A DNA stretch of 64,000 nucleotides from Erwinia sp. S63 (GTDB lineage: Bacteria > Pseudomonadota > Gammaproteobacteria > Enterobacterales > Enterobacteriaceae), in the NCBI RefSeq assembly GCF_016625195.1, contig NZ_JACVUP010000023.1, positions 1 to 64,000 on the forward strand, in the 5' to 3' direction. This document shows, one piece after another, positions 26,883-35,148 of this stretch. Both the position numbers and the translations under genes were made by a program. Positions within the stretch are counted from its first letter, which is position 1. Every line of letters begins with the position of its first letter. Under the pieces are notes generated by a model, which worked only from the letters and a program-made list of their open reading frames with translations, was not told the origin of the DNA and searched no databases.

Positions 26883-28348
26883 GCATCCTTCCCGGCATTT
26901 TCAAGTATTGGAGGGTATTTAGCTGATGCCAATAAACTATTATATAATTCAGGTGCAGTCATCAGTATATGCAACTCAATCTTCTGAAGAGCTTCATATA
27001 CACGATTATTGTCAGGCTCCGCATACCTTTCTGTTGGATCGGTTGTATTGCGGTGGTTCAAAAGCTTTTTTACTACCGCATATGAAGCAAGCTCTTCTGC
27101 TATACGACCAAAAGTCCTTCTTAGGTCATGAGTTCCAAGCTTTACGATCCCTGCTTCAGCACAAAGATACTCCCTGAGGCTTTTACTATCACTGTAATGA
27201 CCAGCTTGGCTCCGGGGAGATCTTGCTGGAAAGACCCATTTCCTGCGACTCGCCTTTACTTCCTTACCAAAAACGATATCCCTTCTGTCCTCTAACAAGC
27301 ATTTAGCAGCATCACAGATCGGAAGCTCATGGTTAGTCCTGTTTTTAGTATCAAACAAGAAGATTTTCCTTTTAGCCAAATCGACATAGCTCGTAGACTT
27401 TGCTTCCTCTACGGATAGCTCTTCTCTCCAGCAGAGAGAAGCCGTCTCTTCCTTTCTCGCCCCCAGCAACACCGTTAAAAGGAGATAATCGCAACCAAGG
27501 CGGTTAAAGCTTCTTTTGTTGTGTAGTGCATCGAGAAACTTACCCAATGTATCTTTTGTGGAAAGCGGATTTCTCACACCTTTTGACTGATAGCTTTCTT
27601 CTAGTTCAGAGCGACTGCGGTATTTCTTTTGCACCTTGAGCACAGAGAATGGGTTATAAGTGAGAACAGGCAGTCGTTGCTGACTCTGAGCATTCATTGC
27701 CTCTATGTCTATAGCATGTTGAACTGCCACATTTGCCCAACGGAAAGTGTGTTCGGCCGTCGTTCTAGTCTTTGAGGCTATCTCATCGAACTTTTTGAGA
27801 ATGATGTTTCCAGAGAGGTCACGAACTCTATACCTTTCCCATTCGTTGAGCTTGTGCTCAGCTTTGTCCAGCACCCGAATCGAATTTGGTTTAGCGGGTT
27901 TGCTTCGTCCAAGAAGATGCTGTCGGTATTGGGCAAAAATTTCACTTAGGGTCAGTTCAGCGATATCAGCCTCTCGCTTAACGGCATTTGGATTTCTTTT
28001 CGTAGATTTCATTGATTGGGCATAGGTTCTTGCAACCTCACGAGCCTGATCAATCGAAGCGAAATCCGATACATTGCCTATCGTTGCTCTGATGACCTGC
28101 GAAGGCGATTTTCCTTCTGAGGGATTCCTTCCTCCGCCTGAAACCCTTCTTTGAATGATGTAAGTCTTTTTTGTAGCACTGATCTTAACACCAAAGCCAA
28201 CGGGTGAATCACGGTGGCTGTCAGTGATAAGATACGGCTTACCAGATACATTAGGCACATACATAATTCGTCCATGTGAATCAAACTCGGGTTTTGTCTC
28301 TATAGACAACTTGTTGATTACTATGGATTGACTCAGAATCATCTTCAC
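26879..28348 (-). CDS. int: Tyrosine integrase at the mutS junction
   Basis: Site-specific integrase of 489 aa. Catalytic residues are visible: Arg in LLGARKEETASL, the box GTHDLRRTFGRI (His and Arg), His in LLNHRNTTD and the nucleophile in TERYAEPDN. An N-terminal arm-binding part includes KKTYIIQRRVSGGGRNPSEG, as in P4/phage-like integrases with a DUF4102-type start. It ends the island: its start is 117 bp from, and divergent to, mutS. The intergenic stretch holds a 12-bp perfect inverted repeat. It most likely catalysed insertion of the island at mutS. The start ATG at 28348 (alternative 28342, MILSQS) sits close to the shared promoter region. Confidence 0.88.
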   Translation of the reverse strand: MKMILSQSIVINKLSIETKPEFDSHGRIMYVPNVSGKPYLITDSHRDSPVGFGVKISATKKTYIIQRRVSGGGRNPSEGKSPSQVIRATIGNVSDFASIDQAREVARTYAQSMKSTKRNPNAVKREADIAELTLSEIFAQYRQHLLGRSKPAKPNSIRVLDKAEHKLNEWERYRVRDLSGNIILKKFDEIASKTRTTAEHTFRWANVAVQHAIDIEAMNAQSQQRLPVLTYNPFSVLKVQKKYRSRSELEESYQSKGVRNPLSTKDTLGKFLDALHNKRSFNRLGCDYLLLTVLLGARKEETASLCWREELSVEEAKSTSYVDLAKRKIFLFDTKNRTNHELPICDAAKCLLEDRRDIVFGKEVKASRRKWVFPARSPRSQAGHYSDSKSLREYLCAEAGIVKLGTHDLRRTFGRIAEELASYAVVKKLLNHRNTTDPTERYAEPDNNRVYEALQKIELHILMTAPELYNSLLASAKYPPILENAGKDA

Positions 28349-28381
28349 GATTTTCGCCTCATGTATACCAAAGTGACATGC

Positions 28382-28408
28382 TGTATTCTAGATAGTATCT
28401 AGAATACA
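28382..28408. promoter_or_regulatory. Perfect 12-bp inverted repeat between int and mutS
   Basis: TGTATTCTAGAT and ATCTAGAATACA are separated by AGT. The site lies 33 bp upstream of the integrase start and 58 bp upstream of the first possible mutS start. It could be an integrase/HTH operator or a recombinase core-type site, and would influence both divergent genes. Confidence 0.55.
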
Positions 28409-28455
28409 TCTGGCATACAAATTTTCGGATTTAGATGGGTTTAATAAGGTTTCAC

Positions 28456-28479
28456 ATGGGGCCACTTGAGTACTTCTAA
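28456..28479 (+). other. Seven-codon upstream ORF before mutS
   Basis: ATG at 28456 has AAGG six bases upstream and encodes MGPLEYF followed by TAA at 28477-28479. It overlaps the TTG candidate start of mutS in another frame and ends 10 bp before ATG 28490. This is the only start in the stretch with a clearly good ribosome-binding site, so mutS may be translated by reinitiation. Confidence 0.35.
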
Positions 28480-31066
28480 AACCATAAATATGAGTAAATT
28501 CAATATGAAAGAGTCTGTAGACAAGGACTTTTCCACCCATACGCCAATGATGCAGCAATACCTGCGCCTGAAGGCTGACCATCCCGAAATCCTGCTGTTT
28601 TATCGCATGGGCGATTTTTACGAGCTGTTTTACGACGACGCCAGGCGAGCATCGCAACTGCTGGAGATTTCACTCACAAAACGCGGCGCTTCAGCGGGTG
28701 AACCCATCCCGATGGCGGGCGTGCCTTATCATGCTGTTGAAGGTTATCTGGCGAAACTGGTCCAGCTCGGGGAATCCGTGGCGATCTGTGAACAGATTGG
28801 CGATCCGGCTCTGAGCAAAGGACCGGTTGAGCGTAAAGTAGTCCGCATTGTGACCCCCGGCACCATCAGTGATGAAGCGCTGTTGCAGGAACGTCAGGAC
28901 AATTTGCTGGCGGCAATCTTCCAGAGCCCGCGCGGATTTGGTTATGCCACTCTCGATATCAGCTCGGGTCGTTTTCGCCTGAGCGAACCTGCCGACCAGG
29001 AGACCATGGCGGCAGAGCTGCAGCGCACTAACCCTGCCGAACTGCTCTATCCCGAAGATTTCCAGGCGATGGCGCTGATCGATCAGCGTTGTGGTCTGCG
29101 CCGTCGTCCGCTGTGGGAATATGAAATCGACACCGCACGCCAGCAATTAAACCTGCAATTTGGCACGCGTGATCTCAGCGGCTTTGGTGTTGAACAGGCA
29201 CATCTGGCACTGCGCGCCGCAGGTTGCCTGCTTCAATATGTTAAGGACACCCAACGCACCTCCCTGCCACACATCCGCTCATTAAGTATGGAGCGCCAGC
29301 AAGACAGCGTCATCATGGATGCGGCCACCCGTCGCAACCTGGAAATCACGCAGAACCTGGCAGGAGGTCTCGACAATACCCTGGCTGCGGTGCTGGATAA
29401 AACCGTCACCCCGATGGGCAGCCGTATGCTGAAGCGCTGGCTGCATATGCCGCTGCGCGATGTCACCACCATTGGTCGGCGCCAGGAATCGATTGCTGAA
29501 CTGCAATCTCTGAGTGAAGCATTGCAGCCGGTGCTGCGCCAGGTGGGCGATTTGGAACGCATCCTGGCGCGTCTGGCACTGCGTACCGCGCGCCCGCGTG
29601 ATTTGGCTCGCATGCGACATGCCTTCCAGCAACTGCCGGAGTTGAACCAGCAGCTCGAAGGTGTTGAGGCAACTCAACTGGTCAATTTACGTTCGCAGAT
29701 GGGTGAGTTTTCTGAACTGCGCGAGCTGCTGGAACAAGCTGTCATTGAATCCCCTCCCGTACTGGTGCGTGACGGCGGTGTGATTGCGCCTGGCTATAAC
29801 GCCGAATTAGATGAATGGCGTGCGCTGGCTGACGGTGCGACTGATTATCTCGACCGCCTCGAAATTCGTGAGCGAGAGAAGTTAGGTCTGGATACCTTAA
29901 AAGTTGGTTTTAACGCGATTCATGGTTACTACATTCAGGTTAGCCGCGGCCAAAGCCATCAGGTGCCGATTCATTATGTCCGCCGCCAGACGCTGAAAAA
30001 TGCTGAGCGTTACATTATCCCTGAATTGAAAGAGTATGAAGACAAAGTACTGACCTCAAAAGGCAAAGCGCTGGCGCTGGAAAAAGGCCTGTACGAGGCG
30101 TTACTCGATCAGTTGCTGCCACATCTTGAAGCACTGCAGATCAGTGCCGCGGCGCTGGCTGAACTGGATGTGTTGGCTAACCTGGCAGAACGCGCCTGGA
30201 CACTGAATTACTGCCGCCCGGTACTGCAGGAAAAAGCCGGTATCCGCATCACTGCGGGTCGCCACCCTGTCGTGGAGCAGGTTCTGAAAGAACCGTTTAT
30301 TGCTAACCCGCTATCGCTGTCAAATCAGCGCCGCATGTTGATCATCACCGGTCCGAATATGGGCGGTAAAAGTACCTACATGCGTCAGACTGCGTTGATT
30401 GCGCTGATGGCGTGGATTGGCAGCTATGTGCCAGCCGAAGAAACCGTGATTGGTCCTATCGATCGCATATTCACTCGTGTCGGTGCGGCTGATGATCTGG
30501 CTTCAGGGCGCTCAACCTTTATGGTTGAAATGACCGAAACGGCCAATATCCTGCACAACGCCACGGAGAACAGCCTGGTGTTAATGGATGAAATCGGTCG
30601 CGGCACATCGACCTATGATGGGCTGTCGCTGGCGTGGGCCTGTGCGGAAAGCCTGGCGAATCGCATCAAAGCAATGACGCTGTTCGCCACCCACTACTTT
30701 GAACTCACGACCCTGCCGGAAAAAATGGAAGGCGTGGTGAATGTGCATCTCGATGCTGTGGAGCATGGCGATACCATTGCATTCATGCACAGCGTGCAGG
30801 ATGGCGCAGCCAGCAAAAGCTATGGTCTGGCGGTTGCCGCGTTAGCGGGTGTACCGAAAGATGTGATCAAACGTGCGCGCAACAAGTTGAAGGAGCTGGA
30901 AGCGCTTTCCGGCAGTTCGGCGGCATCTACTGTAGAAGGATCGCAAATGCAGCTGCTGGTAGCAGAAACATCGCCAGCTGTAGATGCGTTGGAAGCACTG
31001 GATCCTGATAGCCTCACTCCAAAACAGGCGCTGGAGTGGATTTACCGTCTTAAAACACTGGTGTAA
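28466..31066 (+). CDS. mutS: DNA mismatch repair protein MutS with altered N-terminus
   Basis: Mismatch-recognition ATPase of methyl-directed repair. From FSTHTPMMQQ on it matches E. coli MutS closely: mismatch-binding FYRMGDFYELF, Walker A GPNMGGKST, Walker B LVLMDEIGRGTS, and the C-terminal dimer/beta-clamp region ending in LEWIYRLKTLV. The first 21 residues differ from the enterobacterial norm of about six (MSxxEN) and look island-derived. Starts possible in frame are TTG 28466 (with GGGG four bases upstream), ATG 28490 and ATG 28505; neither ATG has a clear ribosome-binding site. MutS activity itself should be intact, but expression may be changed by the island. It is convergent with rpoS. 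Confidence 0.95.
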   Translation: MSTSKTINMSKFNMKESVDKDFSTHTPMMQQYLRLKADHPEILLFYRMGDFYELFYDDARRASQLLEISLTKRGASAGEPIPMAGVPYHAVEGYLAKLVQLGESVAICEQIGDPALSKGPVERKVVRIVTPGTISDEALLQERQDNLLAAIFQSPRGFGYATLDISSGRFRLSEPADQETMAAELQRTNPAELLYPEDFQAMALIDQRCGLRRRPLWEYEIDTARQQLNLQFGTRDLSGFGVEQAHLALRAAGCLLQYVKDTQRTSLPHIRSLSMERQQDSVIMDAATRRNLEITQNLAGGLDNTLAAVLDKTVTPMGSRMLKRWLHMPLRDVTTIGRRQESIAELQSLSEALQPVLRQVGDLERILARLALRTARPRDLARMRHAFQQLPELNQQLEGVEATQLVNLRSQMGEFSELRELLEQAVIESPPVLVRDGGVIAPGYNAELDEWRALADGATDYLDRLEIREREKLGLDTLKVGFNAIHGYYIQVSRGQSHQVPIHYVRRQTLKNAERYIIPELKEYEDKVLTSKGKALALEKGLYEALLDQLLPHLEALQISAAALAELDVLANLAERAWTLNYCRPVLQEKAGIRITAGRHPVVEQVLKEPFIANPLSLSNQRRMLIITGPNMGGKSTYMRQTALIALMAWIGSYVPAEETVIGPIDRIFTRVGAADDLASGRSTFMVEMTETANILHNATENSLVLMDEIGRGTSTYDGLSLAWACAESLANRIKAMTLFATHYFELTTLPEKMEGVVNVHLDAVEHGDTIAFMHSVQDGAASKSYGLAVAALAGVPKDVIKRARNKLKELEALSGSSAASTVEGSQMQLLVAETSPAVDALEALDPDSLTPKQALEWIYRLKTLV

Positions 31067-31158
31067 TCATACGGAATGGCGGTGCTGACGCGCCGCCATC
31101 CTTTGCCAGGTACTGCCAGATTCCAGTGATAGGCACTGGCAGATTTCTGACATAAAAA

Positions 31159-31182
31159 AACGGTGACCCAAGGGTCACCGTT
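31159..31182. terminator. Bidirectional terminator between mutS and rpoS
   Basis: AACGGTGACCC-AA-GGGTCACCGTT is a perfect 11-bp hairpin flanked by an A-run on the left and TTCTTGTT on the right. It can terminate both convergent transcripts. Confidence 0.88.
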
Positions 31183-31200
31183 CTTGTTGCCGGTTACGGC

Positions 31201-32193
31201 TTATTCGCGAAACAGTGCTTCGATGTTGAGGCCCTGAGTCTGCAGGATTTCACGCAGACGACGCAGACCTTCAACCTGAATCTGACGGACACGTTCACGG
31301 GTCAACCCGATCTCACGGCCCACATCTTCCAGCGTTGCCGCTTCATAGCCTAACAGGCCGAAACGACGCGCCAGCACTTCACGCTGCTTGGCATTCAATT
31401 CAAACAACCACTTAACGATGCTTTGTTTCATATCATCGTCCTGCGTGGTGTCTTCCGGGCCGTTATCTTTTTCATCAGCCAGGATATCCAGCAGCGCTTT
31501 TTCGGAATCTCCACCCAGCGGTGTGTCAACCGAGGTAATACGCTCATTGAGACGCAGCATACGGCTTACGTCATCAACCGGCTTATCTAACTGCTCGGCA
31601 ATCTCTTCTGCACTCGGCTCATGATCAAGCTTGTGCGAAAGTTCACGCGCGGTACGCAGATAAACATTCAACTCTTTAACGATGTGGATCGGCAAACGAA
31701 TGGTACGGGTTTGATTCATGATCGCCCGTTCAATAGTCTGACGAATCCACCAGGTGGCGTACGTTGAGAAGCGGAACCCACGTTCTGGGTCAAACTTCTC
31801 TACGGCACGAATCAGGCCGAGATTACCCTCTTCAATCAGGTCCAGCAGCGCCAGACCACGATTGCTATAACGACGGGCAATTTTCACCACCAGGCGTAAA
31901 TTACTTTCTATCATGCGGCGGCGAGAAGGAATGTCACCTCGTAGTGCACGACGGGCAAAGAACACTTCTTCTTCCGCCGTTAACAGTGGAGAGTAACCAA
32001 TCTCTCCGAGGTAAAGCTGCGTCGCATCCAAAACGCGTTGCGTCGCACCCTGTGACAACAGCTCTTCTTCAGCTACTTCGCTATCACCAGGTTCGTTCTC
32101 AACGAGAGCCTTCTCATCAAAAACCTCAGCTCCGTTCTCCTCGAATTCCGCATCTTCATGTAACTCGTTAACTTTCAGCGTATTCTGGTTCAT
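31201..32193 (-). CDS. rpoS: RNA polymerase sigma factor RpoS
   Basis: Stationary-phase and general stress sigma factor, 330 aa as in E. coli. Region 1.2 (DATQLYLGEIGYSPLL), region 2 (LIEEGNLGLIRAVEKFDPERG, FSTYATWWIRQTIERAI), region 3 and the region 4 helix-turn-helix (TLEDVGREIGLTRERVRQIQ) are complete, with no sign of the truncations common in laboratory isolates. The start is ATG 32193 with GGTAGGAG upstream. nlpD lies 50 bp upstream, which in E. coli contains the main rpoS promoter, and the leader hairpin listed next is part of the translationally controlled 5' region. Confidence 0.98.
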   Translation of the reverse strand: MNQNTLKVNELHEDAEFEENGAEVFDEKALVENEPGDSEVAEEELLSQGATQRVLDATQLYLGEIGYSPLLTAEEEVFFARRALRGDIPSRRRMIESNLRLVVKIARRYSNRGLALLDLIEEGNLGLIRAVEKFDPERGFRFSTYATWWIRQTIERAIMNQTRTIRLPIHIVKELNVYLRTARELSHKLDHEPSAEEIAEQLDKPVDDVSRMLRLNERITSVDTPLGGDSEKALLDILADEKDNGPEDTTQDDDMKQSIVKWLFELNAKQREVLARRFGLLGYEAATLEDVGREIGLTRERVRQIQVEGLRRLREILQTQGLNIEALFRE

Positions 32194-32218
32194 AAGCGGC
32201 TCCTACCCGTGATCCAAG

Positions 32219-32240
32219 GGCAGAACACCAAGGTTCTGCC
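32219..32240 (-). promoter_or_regulatory. rpoS mRNA leader hairpin
   Basis: On the transcript strand GGCAGAAC and GTTCTGCC form a perfect stem around CTTGGT, followed by the conserved GGATCACGGGTAGGAGCC run into the rpoS ATG. In E. coli the equivalent leader is folded to limit translation and opened by Hfq-dependent sRNAs. The hairpin is seen here; the sRNA control is by analogy. Confidence 0.65.
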
Positions 32241-32243
32241 GGA

Positions 32244-33383
32244 TTATCGCTGCGGTAAATAACGCAACGGGTTTACGGATTTCCCCTTGTAACGAATTTC
32301 AAAATGTAATCTTACCGAACTGGTTCCGGTGCTACCCATGGTAGCGATTTTTTGCCCCGCCTTAACTTCCTGTTGTTCCCGGACCAGCATGGAATCGTTA
32401 TGGGCGTAAGCACTCAGGTAATCATCGTTATGTTTGATGATGATTAAATTACCGTACCCACGGAGCGCGTTGCCTGCGTATACCACCCTTCCCGAAGCAG
32501 TGGCGACAACAGGTTGTCCACGCGAACCGGCGATATCGACCCCTTTATTTCCGCCTTCCGCAGCGGAGAAGTTATCGATGATCTTCCCATCAGTCGGCCA
32601 ACGCCAGCTTCCCACTGGGGTTGTGCTATTGGTCGTGCTGCTGACTGTAGGCGGTGCGGTAACCGGAGCTGTGGTCGTTGCCACATTATTTGCCCCTTTC
32701 GACGGCAGCATTTTACCGCCTGTCGAACCCGAATCATCAGAATACGTAATAACAGGTTGCTGTGCAACAGGGGCTGATTTTATTTGCGTCTGGTTAGCCG
32801 CTACCGGCACGCCGCCCTGCGTCGCATCCGCTGCGGTTATCGCATTACCACCGGTGATGGTCTGGCCATTACCGTTGCCAACCTGCAGGACTTGCCCGGC
32901 TTCCAGGCCATACGGGGCCTGCACGTTATTGCGTTGCGCCAGATCGCGGAAGTCGTTGCCGGTGATCCAGGCAATATAGAACAGGGTATCGCCGCGTTTG
33001 ACGGTATAGGTCTCACCACCATAACTGCCTTTCGGAATATTCCCATAATTGCGGTTGTACACGATGCGACCATTTTCGGTAACCACATTATTATTGCCAC
33101 TAACCATTCCACCCGAGGGTGCCGCCGATGGTGTACCACCGCTTAACATTCCGCCGTGTGGCATAGCTGGCACGGTGCTGTTCTGCGATGAGAGCATGCC
33201 ACCGCTGCTGGGAGTGGACATCATGCCGCCGCCAGAGGACGCCATACCGCTGTCCCCGCCGCCGCCAATCTGGCTAATCGGAGCCTGCGTGTTGTCGCCT
33301 GAGCTACAACCCGCCAGCCAAAAACCTACCAGTGAAAGTGCCGCCAAACGGCGTAATTGAAATACTGTGCTTCCCGTGCTCAT
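32244..33383 (-). CDS. nlpD: Lipoprotein NlpD, amidase activator
   Basis: Outer-membrane lipoprotein that activates the cell-division amidase AmiC in E. coli. With start 33383 it is 379 aa: signal peptide with lipobox LAGCSS, a Gly/Met/Ser-rich low-complexity region (repeats of SGGMMS/SGGMLS type, about 45-110), a LysM domain (YTVKRGDTLFYIAWITGNDFRD) and a C-terminal degenerate LytM/M23 domain (KGVDIAGSRGQPVVATASGRVVYAG, LHFEIRYKGKSVNPLRYL). The GGGGGATCA site decides the start; the longer frame from 33437 is rejected. The Gly-Met repeats make it a little unusual in composition. Confidence 0.95.
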   Translation of the reverse strand: MSTGSTVFQLRRLAALSLVGFWLAGCSSGDNTQAPISQIGGGGDSGMASSGGGMMSTPSSGGMLSSQNSTVPAMPHGGMLSGGTPSAAPSGGMVSGNNNVVTENGRIVYNRNYGNIPKGSYGGETYTVKRGDTLFYIAWITGNDFRDLAQRNNVQAPYGLEAGQVLQVGNGNGQTITGGNAITAADATQGGVPVAANQTQIKSAPVAQQPVITYSDDSGSTGGKMLPSKGANNVATTTAPVTAPPTVSSTTNSTTPVGSWRWPTDGKIIDNFSAAEGGNKGVDIAGSRGQPVVATASGRVVYAGNALRGYGNLIIIKHNDDYLSAYAHNDSMLVREQQEVKAGQKIATMGSTGTSSVRLHFEIRYKGKSVNPLRYLPQR

Positions 33384-33549
33384 TGATCCCCCGTTATGGC
33401 AATCCTGGATGTAACTGTGTCGTGGTTGTGACCGCATTATTCACTGCGCAACAGGCGGAATACGGTCTTTCACATTGATTAACAAGGATAGTAACAATAT
33501 CAACTGCGCCATGCCATGTAACAGTTGTGAAGATTTACGTAGCAATGGC

Positions 33550-34176
33550 TCAGGCCAGATCGCCCTGAACTAACGGTACAAAGCGGACGGGTTCGATGAT
33601 TTCTTCAATTAATTCACCACCCTGACGACGTAAACGCTTTAAAACCTGCTGATCTTCGCCTACTGGCAGCACCATTTTGCCACCCTCACCTAATTGCGCT
33701 ATCAGCGCAGTCGGAATTTCAGGGGGTGCAGCGGTGACAATGATGGCATCAAACGGGCCACGTGCCGCCCAGCCTTGCCAGCCGTCGCCATGACGAGTCG
33801 AAATATTGTGCAGGTCGAGTTGTTTCAGGCGGCGCTTAGCCTGCCATTGCAACCCTTTAATGCGTTCCACGGAATAAACGTGATTGACCAGATGGGCCAG
33901 AATAGCGGTCTGATAGCCCGAACCGGTGCCGATTTCCAGCACGCGCGATTCCGGGTTCAGTTCAAGTAACGCGGTCATCCGCGCCACCATGTAGGGCTGT
34001 GAAATCGTCTGCCCACTACCAATCGGCAGCGCAACGTTTTCCCAGGCTTTATGCTCAAACGCCTCATCGATAAAGCGTTCACGCGGGACATCAGCGATGG
34101 CTTTTAACAGGTGCTCATCCTGAATACCCTGCGCACGCAGTTGCTCTAACAGCGTTTCGATGCGCCGGTTCACCAT
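33550..34176 (-). CDS. pcm: Protein-L-isoaspartate O-methyltransferase
   Basis: Repairs damaged aspartyl residues by SAM-dependent methylation of L-isoaspartate. It is 208 aa, normal length, with the conserved substrate loop GSGQTISQPYMVARM and the SAM-binding motif VLEIGTGSGYQTAILA. Its start overlaps the surE stop by seven bases, the conserved surE-pcm arrangement. nlpD and rpoS follow on the same strand, so this is the usual stress-survival cluster. Confidence 0.97.
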   Translation of the reverse strand: MVNRRIETLLEQLRAQGIQDEHLLKAIADVPRERFIDEAFEHKAWENVALPIGSGQTISQPYMVARMTALLELNPESRVLEIGTGSGYQTAILAHLVNHVYSVERIKGLQWQAKRRLKQLDLHNISTRHGDGWQGWAARGPFDAIIVTAAPPEIPTALIAQLGEGGKMVLPVGEDQQVLKRLRRQGGELIEEIIEPVRFVPLVQGDLA

Positions 34177-34931
34177 GCGAGATTTACCTCAGCCTCGATC
34201 AACCAGTCGCTTAATACTTCCTGCGCCGCATGCGCAGTGAGATCGACATGCAATGCTGTCAGCGATACGTAACCTGCATCTACCGCAGCGAAATCAGTAT
34301 CGGGGCCCGCATCCAGTTTGTCCCCCGGCGGGCCAATCCAGTACAGAGTATGGCCGCGCGGATCTTCCGTGCAAATCACCTGATCGGCCGGATGGCGGCT
34401 GCCACAACGCGTCACACGGAAACCTTTGATTTCCGCTAGCGGTAGATCAGGCACATTGATGTTCAGGATACGCCCGGTGCGCAGTGGTGCGCGGGACAAA
34501 GCACGTAACAGCGTGCAGGTCACCGCCGCAGCGGTGGCATAGTGCTGATGGCCATCGAGTGAAACCGCCAGCGCAGGCAGCCCAAGATGACGCCCTTCCA
34601 TCGCGGCAGCCACGGTGCCAGAGTAGATCACATCATCACCCAAATTGGGGCCGGCGTTGATGCCTGAAACCACAATATCCGGACGCGGTTGCATCAGTTT
34701 GTTAACCCCAAGAAACACGCAATCCGTTGGCGTGCCCATTTGTACGGCGATGTCACCATTCTCATGGGTAAAAGTCCGCAGCGGGGTTTCTAACGTCAGA
34801 GAATTTGATGCGCCACTTCGATTGCGATCGGGCGCGACAACCTGCACCTCCGCAAACTCACGCAGTGCGCGAGCCAGCGTCTGAATGCCGGGGGCATGAA
34901 TTCCATCGTCGTTGCTGAGCAATATCCGCAT
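34170..34931 (-). CDS. surE: 5'/3'-nucleotidase SurE
   Basis: Survival protein SurE, a metal-dependent nucleoside monophosphatase and exopolyphosphatase. The start MRILLSNDDGIHAPG at 34931, with AGGA five bases upstream, matches other SurE proteins; the frame extended to 34952 is not used. Metal-binding Asp8-Asp9 lie in SNDDG, and SGINAGPNLGDDVIYSGTV is the conserved active-site loop. It has 253 aa. It overlaps pcm downstream. Unlike in E. coli, where truD directly overlaps it, here a gap of about 220 bp with a hairpin separates it from truD. Confidence 0.96.
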   Translation of the reverse strand: MRILLSNDDGIHAPGIQTLARALREFAEVQVVAPDRNRSGASNSLTLETPLRTFTHENGDIAVQMGTPTDCVFLGVNKLMQPRPDIVVSGINAGPNLGDDVIYSGTVAAAMEGRHLGLPALAVSLDGHQHYATAAAVTCTLLRALSRAPLRTGRILNINVPDLPLAEIKGFRVTRCGSRHPADQVICTEDPRGHTLYWIGPPGDKLDAGPDTDFAAVDAGYVSLTALHVDLTAHAAQEVLSDWLIEAEVNLAW

Positions 34932-35116
34932 CTGTTCCTGACCTTTGTTCATTCAACTGGCCCTCAACTCGCCAGGCATCCGCTGTTGGGGTGCCGAATA
35001 AAGAAGATCTGGCGAGACGAAGATGTTTGCATTCTAGCGGTGAGGCGCGGGAAGTGGTAGGCGTAAATCACGGAACTTCCGGCGTTTGCCGCAACATTAT
35101 GCAGCCGGAGCAGATA

Positions 35117-35142
35117 TTTACCCGGCGTTGATGCCGGGTAAA
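35117..35142 (-). terminator. Hairpin downstream of truD
   Basis: TTTACCCGGC (35117-35126) and GCCGGGTAAA (35133-35142) form a perfect 10-bp stem, seven bases after the truD stop on the minus strand. The following T-run is weak, so termination is probable but may be partial. Confidence 0.55.
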
Positions 35143-35148
35143 GTGAGG

